Program-made: the position numbers and the translations under genes | From: Sipunculus nudus | Lineage: Eukaryota; Annelida; Sipuncula; Golfingiida; Sipunculidae | NCBI GenBank assembly: GCA_026874595.1 | Contig: CM049316.1 | Coordinates: forward strand, 9,228,839 to 9,292,838 | Direction of reading: 5' to 3' | DNA length: 64,000 bases | Notes under the pieces: model-generated | Seen by the model: only the letters and a program-made list of their open reading frames with translations | Databases searched by the model: none | What the model was told of the DNA's origin: nothing | Shown: in pieces, positions 1 to 12,800 of the stretch | How positions within the stretch are numbered: the first letter of the stretch is position 1 | Layout: every line of letters starts with the position of its first letter

Positions 1-707
1 TGTGGTTGCTGATGTGGATCAAATGTATAAGATAACTATATATGAATATATATCCCTGCATTAACTCTTACTGCATGTGATGTTATGAAACATGGCAGTA
101 AAAGAAAAATCAGAGGTATTTAACAAACTGCTTGAACCAAAATCAAAACCAGTACATGCATGTGGCATACTCGAGGCTACGGGATGAGCTGATTCTTGAC
201 GCACAATTGCCAGTACTTGAAAGTTAATTTCATTCCTTTTGACTCAAGCTGTATGTTTTTCCACATTTGGATGTGGTTTTCCCCTATGGCATTTTTTGCA
301 AAACACCTGTAATCCCGGAAAACATCTTATGTGATGTAGACAATTCAGTAAGATTTCCCATCTGATCCATTTACCAGACGATTCACTACCTGATCAGTCT
401 AAAATTTTGTTGTATTAACAATGGGATCTTTACTGCAACTGCATGAAAAGAATTTTCCTTCACAATATCATATGCCTAGCTTTATCCTCAAGTGCAACAA
501 TACCTGAGGAAAAGGAATTGTAGCTTGAGTTTTTCTTTTCATGTTCCCTCTTTCACTGAGTTTTGCTATCTGATTGACAGCCAGTGCTGTAAAACATTAG
601 TATTCACAGGTCTTTTTTCATTCCTGTTGCTATCAGATTGATAGTGAGTAATCTGTAATTTGTAAAACTGGAATGTGCATGGATCTAAATCACCTCTATT
701 ACTGAAG
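1..707 (+). other. ACSF3 intron sequence upstream of the first visible exon
   Basis: AT-rich sequence without a supported exon in either strand. A pyrimidine-rich tract and AG acceptor at its right end belong to the exon at 708. Nothing else is recognised. Confidence 0.5.
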
Positions 708-853
708 ATTGATGGTGAGCGGCTCAGCAGCCCTGCCTCAGCCAATCATGATGAGATGGCATGAGATAACTGGACACACGCTTCTCGAGCGCTACGGTAT
801 GACAGAACTAGGGATGGCACTCACTAACCCGCTGTATGGACCAAGAATACCAG
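708..853 (+). CDS. ACSF3: ACSF3 exon with the SGSAALP and YGMTE motifs
   Basis: This exon has 146 bp: one base completing a codon, 48 codons, then one base. The acceptor is CTGAAG before 708 and the donor GTGAGG starts at 854. It encodes the stretch beginning [10 protein letters not shown] and the ERYGMTE core that contacts the adenylate in this superfamily. The preceding coding exon was not found in 1-700, so it lies outside the window. Confidence 0.88.
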
Positions 854-3800
854 GTGAGGTAACTTACCATGATCACTTACCTTAAGATAGAGTCAATTAT
901 TATTTGATTGAAATATATGGGCATGAAACATAATGGGAAAATTGTCTCTCCTTATTTTGTTTTCAAATTATATGATGCTTTGCTCATACTAGAAAACAGG
1001 GAATATTTAAGTTAATGTGCTCTTTGTCTGATATAAAGTCAGAATATGCACAGAATATCCATTTAAAGAATTTTCTGGTGAGATTCAAGATCAAATATAT
1101 TTAATATATAATGAATCAAGACAAATTAACTTTCACTGTAACCTCCATATTTGTTATTGGAATTGCCCTAAATTATTAAATGCATCTGCAAAAGATATTG
1201 AGCATTGCAGAACCATTTGAAAAATAACAGTTTGCTGTTTAATTATAAATGATATTTAAATGATTACAGGCAGTGTAGGCAAGCCTTTCCCCAGTGTTGA
1301 GGTGTGTATTGGTAAACCTAATGTTTACGCTGACTCAGGGTATGATGTTATTGCTCAAGGGACTGCAAAACACACTAAAGAGACTCCTGGTAAGTACACA
1401 GAATTTTCTAAAGTGTTATCATTTTTTGTGTGTAATTCAGATTTTAACAGATGCATCATAGTTACCACTCTATATGTTGTATTGTTTTTTTGTAATCTGT
1501 TGAATTTTGAGCTCAGCTGACTATAGCACTATGTCATTTAAGCACTTACAGCCGAAGCTTCTCCGGCGGAGTTGACCGAGCTTTATTCTCCGCATTTACC
1601 GGTTCCCTGCTGTTTGTCGGCCACTTACGGCCTCTCTTTGCCCACACCTTGGCGCGCTCGGTTCGTCTGGCCCGCCTCCGCTCGACCTCTCTTGCGCCTC
1701 AGCCTTCCTTCCACGATCCTCCCGTTTCGGAGCCGGTTGCGGCTTCCGCTCAGCCGCGTCGCGCATCTGCTCTCTCTTCACGTCCTTCCGGACGTTCCAG
1801 CCGTTCTCAGCCTTTTTGTGGTCGATCCTCCATCCGAGGTTCGACCAAGATTTGCCTCTCTAGCTCCGATCGGCGCTCGGCTCAGTGACCGTTTTCCCGC
1901 GTGGGCGGGTTTCACCTCACCGCGGTTCATTCTCAGCGCCCTACAGTTCGAGTTCCGTCTTACGTTTAGCCCGCTCCGCCTCCGTCCGTTCCGGCATAAC
2001 GCCTCGCTTGGCGGAGGCCATTCAATCTATGTTCGACAACCGGGCAATTTCGAGGTTTCCCCTTCCTCTGTGGGGTTTCACTCTCGCCTTTTCTTGTTCC
2101 GGAACCGCACGGCCATTGGCGCCCGATCATAGCCCTGTAGCGCCTCCTTTCGTTCATCCGTCCGCCCCCGTTTCGGATGTTCATTATCCATGCTGTGCTC
2201 CGCATTGTTCGGCGGATGGATTGGGCGTTCAAAAATAGCCCTTCCGGATGCCTGATTCACGTTTCCATTCCGGGTCCATCCGTTCGGGATCCACGTGGCC
2301 CCCTGGATTTTACCATACTTGTTCACGCGGTCCCGTGTTTTCTCCGTTCACCTGGCATTTCTGTGCTCCCTTATCTGGACGCTGGCTTGTCCATGCGGCC
2401 GCATCGCATCCCTCCCGGGTTCTCATCTTACTTCGGAACCTCGGCTTCCTGGTCATTGCGGCGTAATCTCTTCTCACTCCCACCCAGTCCCTCCGATTTC
2501 TGGGTGTCACGCTCGCTTTGGCGTCCGGCACAGCGTCGCTCCCGCGCGATTTTACTCTCCCGCTCCGCCGCCTGATTCGTTCCTTTCTCACGAGGCGCCG
2601 TGTAGACTCGCGCCCTGCGGCTTCTCTCCACGGTGCTCTCAACCGGGCCGCGTCTTTCATCCTGTTCGGCCGCCTGTACCTGCGTCCGATTCAGTCTATC
2701 TTGCGCCGTCACGGCCTTCTCCGGTTAACCTCGGTTCGTCCTACAATCCTCCCGTTTCGGCGCACCTGGCGGTCCCTTCGTCCCTGGGTGGACCTTTCCT
2801 GTCTCCTGCGCGGCGTTCCTTTTTCCAGGGGTGTCGATTGCACCGTCTATCCCGATGCGTCTCTCCTCGGTTGGGGGGCCCATCTCGCCGATCTTCGCGC
2901 TTCCGGGATATGGTCCCTGTCGGAACGTCAGCTCCATATCAATATCCTCGAACTGCGTGCCGTCCGTCGCGGGATCTCCCCCTGGTCTCCCCGCTTGATC
3001 GGACGGCACATTCTCATCCGGACCGACAATACCACGGTTGTGGCCTATATCTACAAGTAGGGCGGTACTCGGTCTCACTCGCTCATGCAGGAGACTTACC
3101 TTTTGTTCGATCTATGCCTCTCTCTCCGGACTTCAGTTCGTGCATCCCATCTTCCGGGCGTGTCGAACGTCCTGGCGGACGCCCTTTCCAGTCATCCGGC
3201 GTCTCTTCCTTCCCCACCGCTCCTTCCACTCCTTATTCGGAGTGTTTTCGCTCGCCTGGGGCAGCCGGAATTCGATCTGTTCGATTTTCCATTCCCCCCC
3301 GCTCTCGTGCCTTCCGAGACGCGTCTACGTCACCCTCGCGACCGTCTCCCCGACACGCCGCCGTCCGGGTGGTCTCACCGGTTTCTCTTTGCGTTTCTGG
3401 CGCCTCCGCTCATCCGCCGTGTCCTCCTCCGCTTGTCCCGCGCGGACCAGACTACCCTGCTTCTCATCGTTCCGTTTCATCCTGCGGCTCCATGGTTTCC
3501 TCTGTGGCGCTCGCTTCTCTCTCGCCCCCCGCTTATACTACCGCTCCGCATCGCGCTCCCGTCGTTCCCTCGAGCGCGGCGCCCGTTTCGGTCGTGCCCT
3601 CTATGCGCATGCGTGCTCTCATCGGACACATCAAGGATCAGGGCATTTCAAGTCCGGCTGCTCTCCTTGCCTCGGCTCCCCGTCGCCGTTCTTCGGACCG
3701 CATCTACGCCTCCCGGTGGCGTCTCTTCACGGAGTGGCCGTCTTCCCGCGGCATCTCCCCTTTAGATCCGTCGCTTGCGGCTGTTTTGGATTTTTCGTGT

Positions 3801-6800
3801 TCTTACTACCGGATCAACATTTATCCTATCCCTCTCTGCATGGCTATCGCGCCGCCCTGCTGTCGGTGCTCCGTCCGCTGGGTCACGATCGTGTCCTTCA
3901 TCACCCGTTGGTGTCGGACTTTCTCAAGGGGGTTCATGCCCGTGCGTCTCGTCCACGGTATGTTGCGCCTTCCTGGCGCCTGGACATCGTCTTACGTCAC
4001 CTCCGGGAACCCCTTTATGAGCCGTTGCATTCGGCCCGTCTTCTCCATTTGTCTCGGACAACGGTTTTCCTCCTTGCTCTTGCCTCGGCTGGTCGCCGTT
4101 CTGAGCTTCATGCCCTCGTGGCTGATTCGTATTTCACGCAAATTGCGGCCGACGGTTCGTCGGCCACTACATTTTCCGCTGGATTTTTATAGGAAATATC
4201 ACCATTTCGATGACCCCCGTCTGCTTGGCACGTTCCGGCCCTCCCTAACGGTCAGTACCGTTATGGGGCTACCAATTGCCCGGTTCGTGCGTTGCGTTAT
4301 TCTCCACACGTTCCTCCTTCTTTACGGGGGGGGCGCTAGAGTTGTTTATTTCTACAAAAGTCACATCTTCCAATTCGGTGATTAGCCCTTCACCATTAGT
4401 GCGTGACTCAAGCTACTATTGTCGCCGCATATGAATCAGCTTTTCATTCCACATTAGACCAACTTCACTTCGAGGCCCATGACATTCGAGCTATTTCGAC
4501 TTCCTTGGCCCATTTCTCCAGGATCGCACCTACTCAGTTGGTCCAGATGGGATACTGGATATCCCCATCTCCGTTCACACGCTTCTATCTGACTGTTGTT
4601 CCGCTCCAGGCTTCGGGCCTCTCCTCCATGGGCCCTGTGTTCGCGTCGGGTGAGGTCCTACAATTTTCCAGGCCATCTTCTTTCTCTCCGTCGGTTCCGC
4701 CACCGACGTCGTCCACTGCTCCTTCACAGCACTGTGATTCCTCGTTCCAGCGTTACAGGTAGGTGCTCCCTCCCCAAGGCATGTCTGTTTTTTTCTCATT
4801 AATACAGAAACAGCTCACAATTATGTTTACGTAATAAACCCCCCCCCCATTCCCTCCCTGTGAATGGTGGTTTTGTTAGTAAACTGTTGTGAGCTTTTCT
4901 GTATTACAAACATCGCTCCCTCCCAGTCCTCTTCCTTACGCCTTCGAAAATGTGATTATGGGTAACGGAAGTGTGACCTAGATACACGGGAATGAGGCGG
5001 GATGGGCGAAAATAGGCCCAATAAGTGAAAATTTTCAGTTGGCTTACTCTGGCGTATAAACTTTAACAGAGAAAATTCTCATTAATACAGAAAAGCTCAC
5101 AACAGTTTACTAACAAAACCACCATTCACAGGGAGGGAATGGGGGGGGGTTTTATTTTATAAAATTTACTGAATCTTTTATTTCGGTGAATAAAATTAAG
5201 CATGTTATGAAAACTCCAATGTTAAAAATGTTTTAATAGTGATTCAAGGAATAATCTTGTAGATGCCATGTTGTGGCATTATTTTCTTTTAAATTCAGTT
5301 TAAACATTTGTGATTTAAAAATAATAAAAAATATGTTTATGCTTAATATAACTTGATGTGAGCTACACACTGGATAAATAATGATTGCAATTTACAGTTC
5401 TGATATTTTAACTTCCATTTTTAGATTTTTTTTTTATTACAAATTTATGAAACTTGAAAATAAAAAAATGAATCTTATAAAAACTAGTAATGGAAAAATG
5501 GATATGCTAAAAAAATAGGGTTTAATATCAACTTAAATGCATTATTCCCCGGAAAGTGAAATAAAGGTATCAGTCCATTCTGTCCATTGGTAAATTTTTT
5601 CAGTTGCATCACAGTATCTCAAAACTTTTACTGTTTTTCTTTATGACATTCTCATCAGAGTATTAGTTTTGCAATCATATATTTAGAACTTTACTATAAC
5701 CAAGTTGGAGGGCCATTTCCTCTTAGCTTTTCATATGCTTATAAATATGAAAAACATTACAATAGAATATTTTGCATATTTTGCATTTGCTCATATTTCA
5801 AACTTCAGCCGAGCACCATGACTCATGGGTCCCTTGTTTTATCTGTTTTTGAGGCCTTAAAAGATGTGGTCATCCGTTAACGAGGCACAAAGCGTTATGA
5901 CTGGACCTAGAATCTTGTAACTTGACATTCTGAGAGTTCCTAAAAAGTTCACTTCAGAAACCTGAAATTAGGTCTCTGTTACCTATATCCTCCTAGCTAA
6001 CAGGCTCGAAAGTACCCCCGAGAATAATTAAAATATTGATACAAAAGCTCCAGTATCTGAACAGCTAATGCATTGATCACCATGATTTTTTTGTATGCAT
6101 ATTGATCATGGAGTGTTTCATCAGTTCCTGCAGAATGGTGGCACCACCTCGATTTTTTTTTCAAATTTTTAATCAAAGGTTTCATTTTTTTAAACCTTTA
6201 AAGATGCGGTCTTCCGTTAACATGTAATACGGTTCTCTTTCACATGGCAAATCTGACTGGCCGAACCATAACACAAAAACCTCAGACACATACTCTCAGA
6301 TAAACGCAACAAGGGTTCATTGCAAAAATGGTGCTCCATTGATACAATATTTATAACAACAAATAATCGAGGAGTTAATACATAATGAATACTACACAAA
6401 GTCTCTTGAAATGGCTGCAGCTAAATAAATATTAACTGAAGTCCAAATGTTCAACTGACGATCCTCTGGTCCATAGTGACCTAAGGAGGTATGAGAATAA
6501 ATAAAATTCCTTCCTCTTCGCAAATGAAAGTCCATGGTTTCTTGTGGGGGTGGAGGACCCAAAACGACTGAATCTCCATATCCCCGGAGTTGACGAGTTA
6601 ATGTGAAAAATTAATAATCGAGTCCTAGCTGAAGGGCGGTGACGAGTAAAATGTGTCAAAGTGGTTTTATTTCAGTGAGGCAGCGAGTCAGTGACTTTCC
6701 TCAATAGTTATAATTGTTCTGATGCCTATATGTCCGCTATAGAGCAAGTCCCTTGCCAGGGACAAAAATAAGTTGATTGTCAATAGGGCGAGTCCCGTGC

Positions 6801-9800
6801 CAGTGAAAAAAAAAAAACACTTGATTATCCAGCAGACAACGTTCTAAACAGTAGGGGGCGATCAAGAAGAACACTACGGGTGCAGCTGCAAAGGTTCACA
6901 ACACCACGGCATCCACATAGAAGAGGAAGATCCATGTGATACCAAGGGGTCCACAACACAGGGCACATTCATAACCACTGTACCTAGAATCTTGACATCC
7001 AAGGAGGTCTATGAAAAGTCTCCCTTGAAACCTGAAATTAGGTCTCTGTTAGCCACATTCTCCAAGCTATGGGGCTTGTAAGTACCCGCCTCCCCCAGAA
7101 TAATTGTATCCGCCAAAACGGAGTTTTGCGGATACTATGTTTTCAGCTGCACGCCGCCGCCTCCGCCGCCGCCGCAGCCGCCGCGTAGGTGTCCAGAGAA
7201 CTCCTTAGTAACAGCTGGGTGGAATTTTACGAAACCCGGGATTATGTTCGGGTCACATGTGAACTGCTGCGCCCCGATTTTGTTTTGACCTCTGACCTTT
7301 CCTCTGCGCTCTGCATCCGTTTGTGCGTCTGTTTCCACACATAAACCCACATATCTCCGGAACCGTTTGACGGATCAGGAAAATTTTTTTACACAAATGT
7401 AGCCCTTGGAGAGCTTTATAACATACACAAAAAATGGTGGCGCCACCTGCAACCATGTTTGCACAGTGTCCATCTGTTCGTCTGCCTTGGGTTAAAATCA
7501 CTCATATCTCTGCAGTGACTAGACTAATTCACCTGAAATTCTGCATGCGTAAACATCCTGGATAGCTTTTCTGATTTTATGACAGGTGGCGCCACCTACA
7601 TTCACATTTACGCTGCAGACATCCAAGCTCATATCTCGGGAACTGTTTGACCGATCAGGAAAATTTTTTTGCACAAATGTAGCCCTTGGAGAGCTTTATA
7701 ACATACACAAAAACTGGTGGCGCACCTGCAACCATGTTTGCACAGTGTCCATCTGTTCGTCTGCCTTGGGTTAAAATCACTCATATCTCTGCAGTGACTA
7801 GACTAATTCACCTGAAATTCGGCATGCGTAAACATCCTGGATAGCTTTTCTGATTTTATGACAGGTGGCGCCGCCTACATTCACGTTTACACTGCAGACA
7901 TCAAAGCTCATATCTCAGGAACCGTTTGACCGATTGGGCCAAAATTTTGCATGTGTATAGATCTCACATAGCTCTTCATCATACGCAAAACTGGTGGCGC
8001 CACCTGCAGCCATTTTTGCACAGCTCCTGTCTGTTTGTCTGCCATGGGATAAAATCACTCATATCTCGGCAGTGGTTTGACATATCTGCCTAAAATTTTG
8101 CAGGTTTATACATCCCCGACAGCTCTCTTGATTTTATGACAGGTGGCGCCACCTGCATTCTAGTTTATGCAGCAGACATCCAAGCTCATATCTTGGGAAC
8201 CGTTTGACCGATTGGGCCAAAGTTTTGCATGTGTATAGTTCTCACATAGCTCTTTATCATATGCAAAACTGGTGGCGTCACCTGCAACCATTTTTGCTCA
8301 GCGTCCATCTGTTTGTCTGCCACGGGCTAAAATCACTCATATACATGTAGTGTTTTGACTTATCTGCCTTAAATTTTGCATATGTATACAACTTGGACGG
8401 CTTTCTGGATTTTGTGGTATGGGGGGCAACCTACATACGCAATTTGGCTGCAGACATCCATGCTAATATGCAACACTCAATTTTCCCTTGCCACTCAATC
8501 CATGCCTCACTTCACCCGTTCCACTCTGATTTAGGCGGATACACGTAGTCGCTTGTCGACTACCCGTATTCTAGTTGAAAATTTGATATCAAAGCAGGGC
8601 ACAAATCATAATCATTGGACCTAGAATCTTCTAATTTGACATCCAGGGAAGTCCATGAAAAGTCCTCTTGGAAAGCTGAAAGTAGGTCTCATTTTCCCAT
8701 ATTCTCCAAGCTATGGGGCTCAGAAGCAGAATAATTAAAAGTTGGATGCAAAAGCTCCAGTATCTGAACCACTAATGCATTTATCACCATGATTTTTTGT
8801 ATGCAGATTCACATGGAGTTTGATCAGTTCCTGCAGACTGGTGGAACCACGTGGATTTTTTTAATTTTTAAGCATTTTTAGCTCAGCTGACTATAAGTCA
8901 TCTGAGCTATAGTCGTGGTCCATTGTCCGTCATCCGTCCGTCTGTCCGTCCGTCCGTCCGTAGATGTGGCACGTTTTGAAACCGTAAGACCTAGGAATCC
9001 AAAATTCGGCATAATGTTAGATGTCCCCAAGATCTCCTACCAAGCCGAAAACTGGGTCTTTTCGACTTCGTTCCTTTGAGAAATTAAGGAAAAACCTCAA
9101 TTTTTTATAAAAAACCTATTTTCACACTTCAGGACTGCCTAATATCAAAACCACTCATCTGTTTTTCCTCATATTTACCATAAATATTCCTCTATATAGT
9201 TCCTATGTACATTCAAGAAATTATGTCTGTATTATATAATTTAAAAAAGTTATGGACCCAAACATAAAGCATTTTGTAAAAAATCAGGAAAGATATTTGA
9301 TCACTTAACACAAAACATGTTAAAGCTATGGACCTTTTTTCCAGTAATATAACTTTAATTAATCAAAATTAAATTGTATACCCAAAATTAGATGAAAATC
9401 TTTTAAATTTTTAAAAATATTAATAAAAATAAAAAATTGGTACCTTAAATTTTGCCCAACTTTGACCATGGCACGTTTTTTTCCTGTGAGTACTGTGGAA
9501 TTAATTTTCACAGCATGTTTTTGTTACCTTTTCAACTGTTAACACCAAAAATTTGAAACCAGTTGATCAAAAACTGTAGAATTTATTCAAGTTTTCAAGC
9601 ACCATGTAACATATTGTTTACATCAAGCTAGTGTTATGCAGTTTGCAAGAGCTCAGCTCCCCAGCTTCAGCTCTTAGTTCCTTAAATTCGGCATACAGCT
9701 AGATGTCTCCAAAATCCCCTACCATGCCAAGAATTTGGTCACTAGGACTTAATACCTTCAAGATATTAATGAAAAACTTCATTTTTCCATTAAAAACCCA

Positions 9801-12800
9801 TTGTTACACTTCAAGACTGCCTAATATCAAAACCACTGATCTGACTTTAATCATAAATAATATACATATTTTTCATTCTCTATGCACATGCCAGAATGAT
9901 GTCAGTATTGTGTAATTGTTTTAAGTTATGGGCCCAAACATAATGCACTTTTTAAAAAAACAAGAAATATATTTACTCCCTTAACAAGGGGATTGCTGAA
10001 GCTAGAGATTTTTTGTCAGGGATGTAAAAATTACCCAAAATTAGTTATGAATTTTTCAAATTTTATAAGTTATTAGTATAAATGTAAAATTAATAACTTA
10101 AATTTTGCCCAACTTTGACCATGGCATGTTTGTTTCCTATGAGCACTGTTGATATAATTTTCATATCATGCACACATAAGGATTTCAGCTTTTAAGTTTA
10201 GAAAGCTGAAAGAAATTGGCCAAAAATTGTAGCTTTTATAAATGTTTTTATGAGACCCTGTCAGAATTTGGCTCTCTCCAGCCCCTCTTGAGTCACCTGT
10301 ATGTTGACCTTGTTGAACTTTCAGCAAATTATGCATGCTTGAGGCGAGGCATACAGGGGAATCCAGGCAGCTTATGGCCAGCCACAGTTGATCCAGGTGT
10401 CCAGCCCAACTCATCTAGTAGTTTTAACCAACTACATAACAATAAACAATAAATTAATAAATTTTTATTGGTTTCTAATAAAAAATTAAGGAAAAATAGA
10501 AAAGGAATTTGTTAGTTTATAATAACAGGAAATTAACTTGCAGTTACTGATGATATAAGAATCTTGTATCGATGGATAGAATGTCACGTATTCCAAATAA
10601 CACCATGCAGTCACCTATGGTATTTTTCAGTTCAATTTTAATGATAAAGAAGTAAATCATATCATTCATTACTAATCATTAGGGATCATATGATGGAAAT
10701 TAATGATAGACAAAGATGCAGTTGATAATATTAATCTAGATTCCTACTGTGTCTAGTGTGTACATTGATGTGAAATTAGTCCAAAATGAATTTATTACAG
10801 TTATTTTTTAATATAAATAAAAGCCATAAAACCAGGTACTTATGATCATTATTTTAATGTGTGAATTTTGTATATTCTGGATTCTCAACATCATTGTTTG
10901 GTGAAAACTGAATAAATACCAGTCATGGTGCGAATACTTTGTAATTGTATTTAAATACAAATATGATTATGTACTCCATTATAAAATTTCTTGCATAAAG
11001 AATGGGAATTCAGGTAAAAATGAAAGTATATGAATACAAGTGCAAATACTTTCAAAATGTATTCATGAATGCATTTATGAATATATTCTTTAATATTATT
11101 TTAATAATCATTTCAGTTATATTTCATTGTAAAAAATCATATGATTCTCTTATTATTTTTAAAAAAAAATAATATTTGGGACAATATTTGTAATTTTTTT
11201 TAATTAATAGTTAAACCCTTATATTATATATTCTGCTTATAAGTTATATGGCGAAGTCAAAATCTGTGTGACAATAGCACTCCATTTGTTAATAAAATAA
11301 ATCAAATCAATCCTCTTCCCTGTCTCCAAAGGTACTATCAAAATCATACATAAGCTAAACAACAACAACTCATAATAAAGCTTATATTTATTACCACACA
11401 AAACCAGCATGTGCCTCATTTCTAAATAATATTTTTTATCATATATAACAGCTGAGCGTCGTGACCCATATTTTTGAAACCTTTAAAGATGCAGTCCTCT
11501 GTTAACAGGACACAAATCATTACCACTGTACCTAGAATCTTCTAACTTGACATTCTGAGAGTTCCTCAAAAGTTCTCAGAAACCTGAAATTAGGTCACTG
11601 TGACAATTTGCCAGATTCCTCAGGAACATTTGAATGGATTGTAATAAAATTTGGTGTGCTTATGAGTCTTGATGAACTTGAGCTAAAATGCATGAAGTAT
11701 GATGCAACCTGCATTATCTTAATAAGTTGCTTGTGCAAGGACATATTGTCAACATGTCAGTCGGCTGAGCGTCATGACCCATGGGTCACTTGTTATTATT
11801 AAAATGGTTATATTTTAATTCTGATGTAAACATTTTCATTGTTTGCCCGTTTTATTGGCGTGATTATGATATATTGGCAGCAGTCTTTATGGCTGTCTGC
11901 ATGCCAGTACATTTATCTGTGGTGTTGCCATAAGGTACCAGGAATTTTATAGATTTTCATGAAACTTTTTATGAATACTTACTGATTAAATATCTATGCC
12001 AAGCAGAATCTGCACAATATTGAACAAGGTCAGAGCTCACCAGAATTAAATAAAGCCTTACAGCAGTCACAATTGTCAGAGGAGCATGGTGGCATAATGG
12101 ATAGGGCTCTGGACTTGTGACCACAATTATGTGGGTTCGTGTCCATTCTGACCGCCTTCTGCGCTAAGACTCCCAGCCAAAGTCTTTACCACAAGAAAGC
12201 GCTCTCTCCAACCCTGGAGTGAATGGGTACTGGTCATGGGCGGTAGGCAAATGTAGAAAAAATAACTTCCTAGGGCCTGTTATGGCTGCTTGGGTTGTAT
12301 ACTCCCCAGGGAGTAAAGCTACAAGAATGAACCCACCCGAAAGACCAGGAAGGCATAGTGTAAAGTCAGATGAGACAGACATCGTCAGTGATATCAGACT
12401 ATAACACCCCCACCCGCCCACCTGCCTTTACTTGCTGTGCATGTTTACTACTAATATCTCACTTTAGTTTTATACATTGTAAAGTCTCAACATATTTAAT
12501 GTGGTCATAGGTCATTACTCTTGGTCTATAATGCACTGTTGCTGTGCTCTTGTTAAGATATGGTCAATATTATGCACTGTTGCTGTGCTCTTGTTAAGAT
12601 ATGGTCAATATTATGCACTGTTGCTGTGCTCCTGTTATTAGATATGGTCAATATTATGCACTGTTGCTGTGCTCTTGTTAAGATATGGTCAATATTATGC
12701 ACTGTTGCTGTGCTCTTGTTAAGATATGGTCAATATTATGCACTGTTGCTGTGCTCTTGTTAAGATATGGTCAATATTATGCACTGTTGCTGTGCTCTTG

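Larger units (their letters stand above)
1560..5150 (+). mobile_element. Degenerate DIRS-like tyrosine-recombinase retrotransposon
   Basis: A G+C-richer block inside the AT-rich ACSF3 intron. Order seen: reverse transcriptase traces (about 1880-2560), RNase H (about 2840-3190), tyrosine recombinase (about 3620-4590), then a non-coding end with inverted and direct repeats (4795-5149). This RT-RH-YR order is diagnostic of DIRS-type retroelements, which use a recombinase instead of an integrase. Every domain is split over two or three frames, with at least one in-frame stop in RNase H, so the copy is dead. No left terminal repeat matching the right-hand repeats is visible, so the copy is probably truncated or rearranged on the left. 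The exact clade (DIRS, PAT or Ngaro) is not settled by what I can see. Confidence 0.85.

Noticed and set aside
2078-3078. Several minus-strand open frames rich in Arg, Glu and Gly opposite the DIRS-like element
   Set aside because: Shadows of the G+C-rich retroelement coding strand; none has a domain.
7135-7501. Minus-strand frames with a Gly run
   Set aside because: Created by the GCC-rich start of the palindromic array; not conserved between array units.
7437-8282. Calling the AGGTGGCGC sites CTCF binding sites
   Set aside because: Only the core fits; the upstream CCASY part does not match, and the palindrome is explained by repeat copying.
12090-12145. A functional tRNA-Arg gene
   Set aside because: Box B has a mismatch, acceptor and anticodon stems do not pair well, and a SINE body follows.
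12560-12763. 67-codon open frame over the 41-bp repeats
   Set aside because: Produced by the minisatellite; the unit length is not a multiple of three, and neighbouring frames are equally open.
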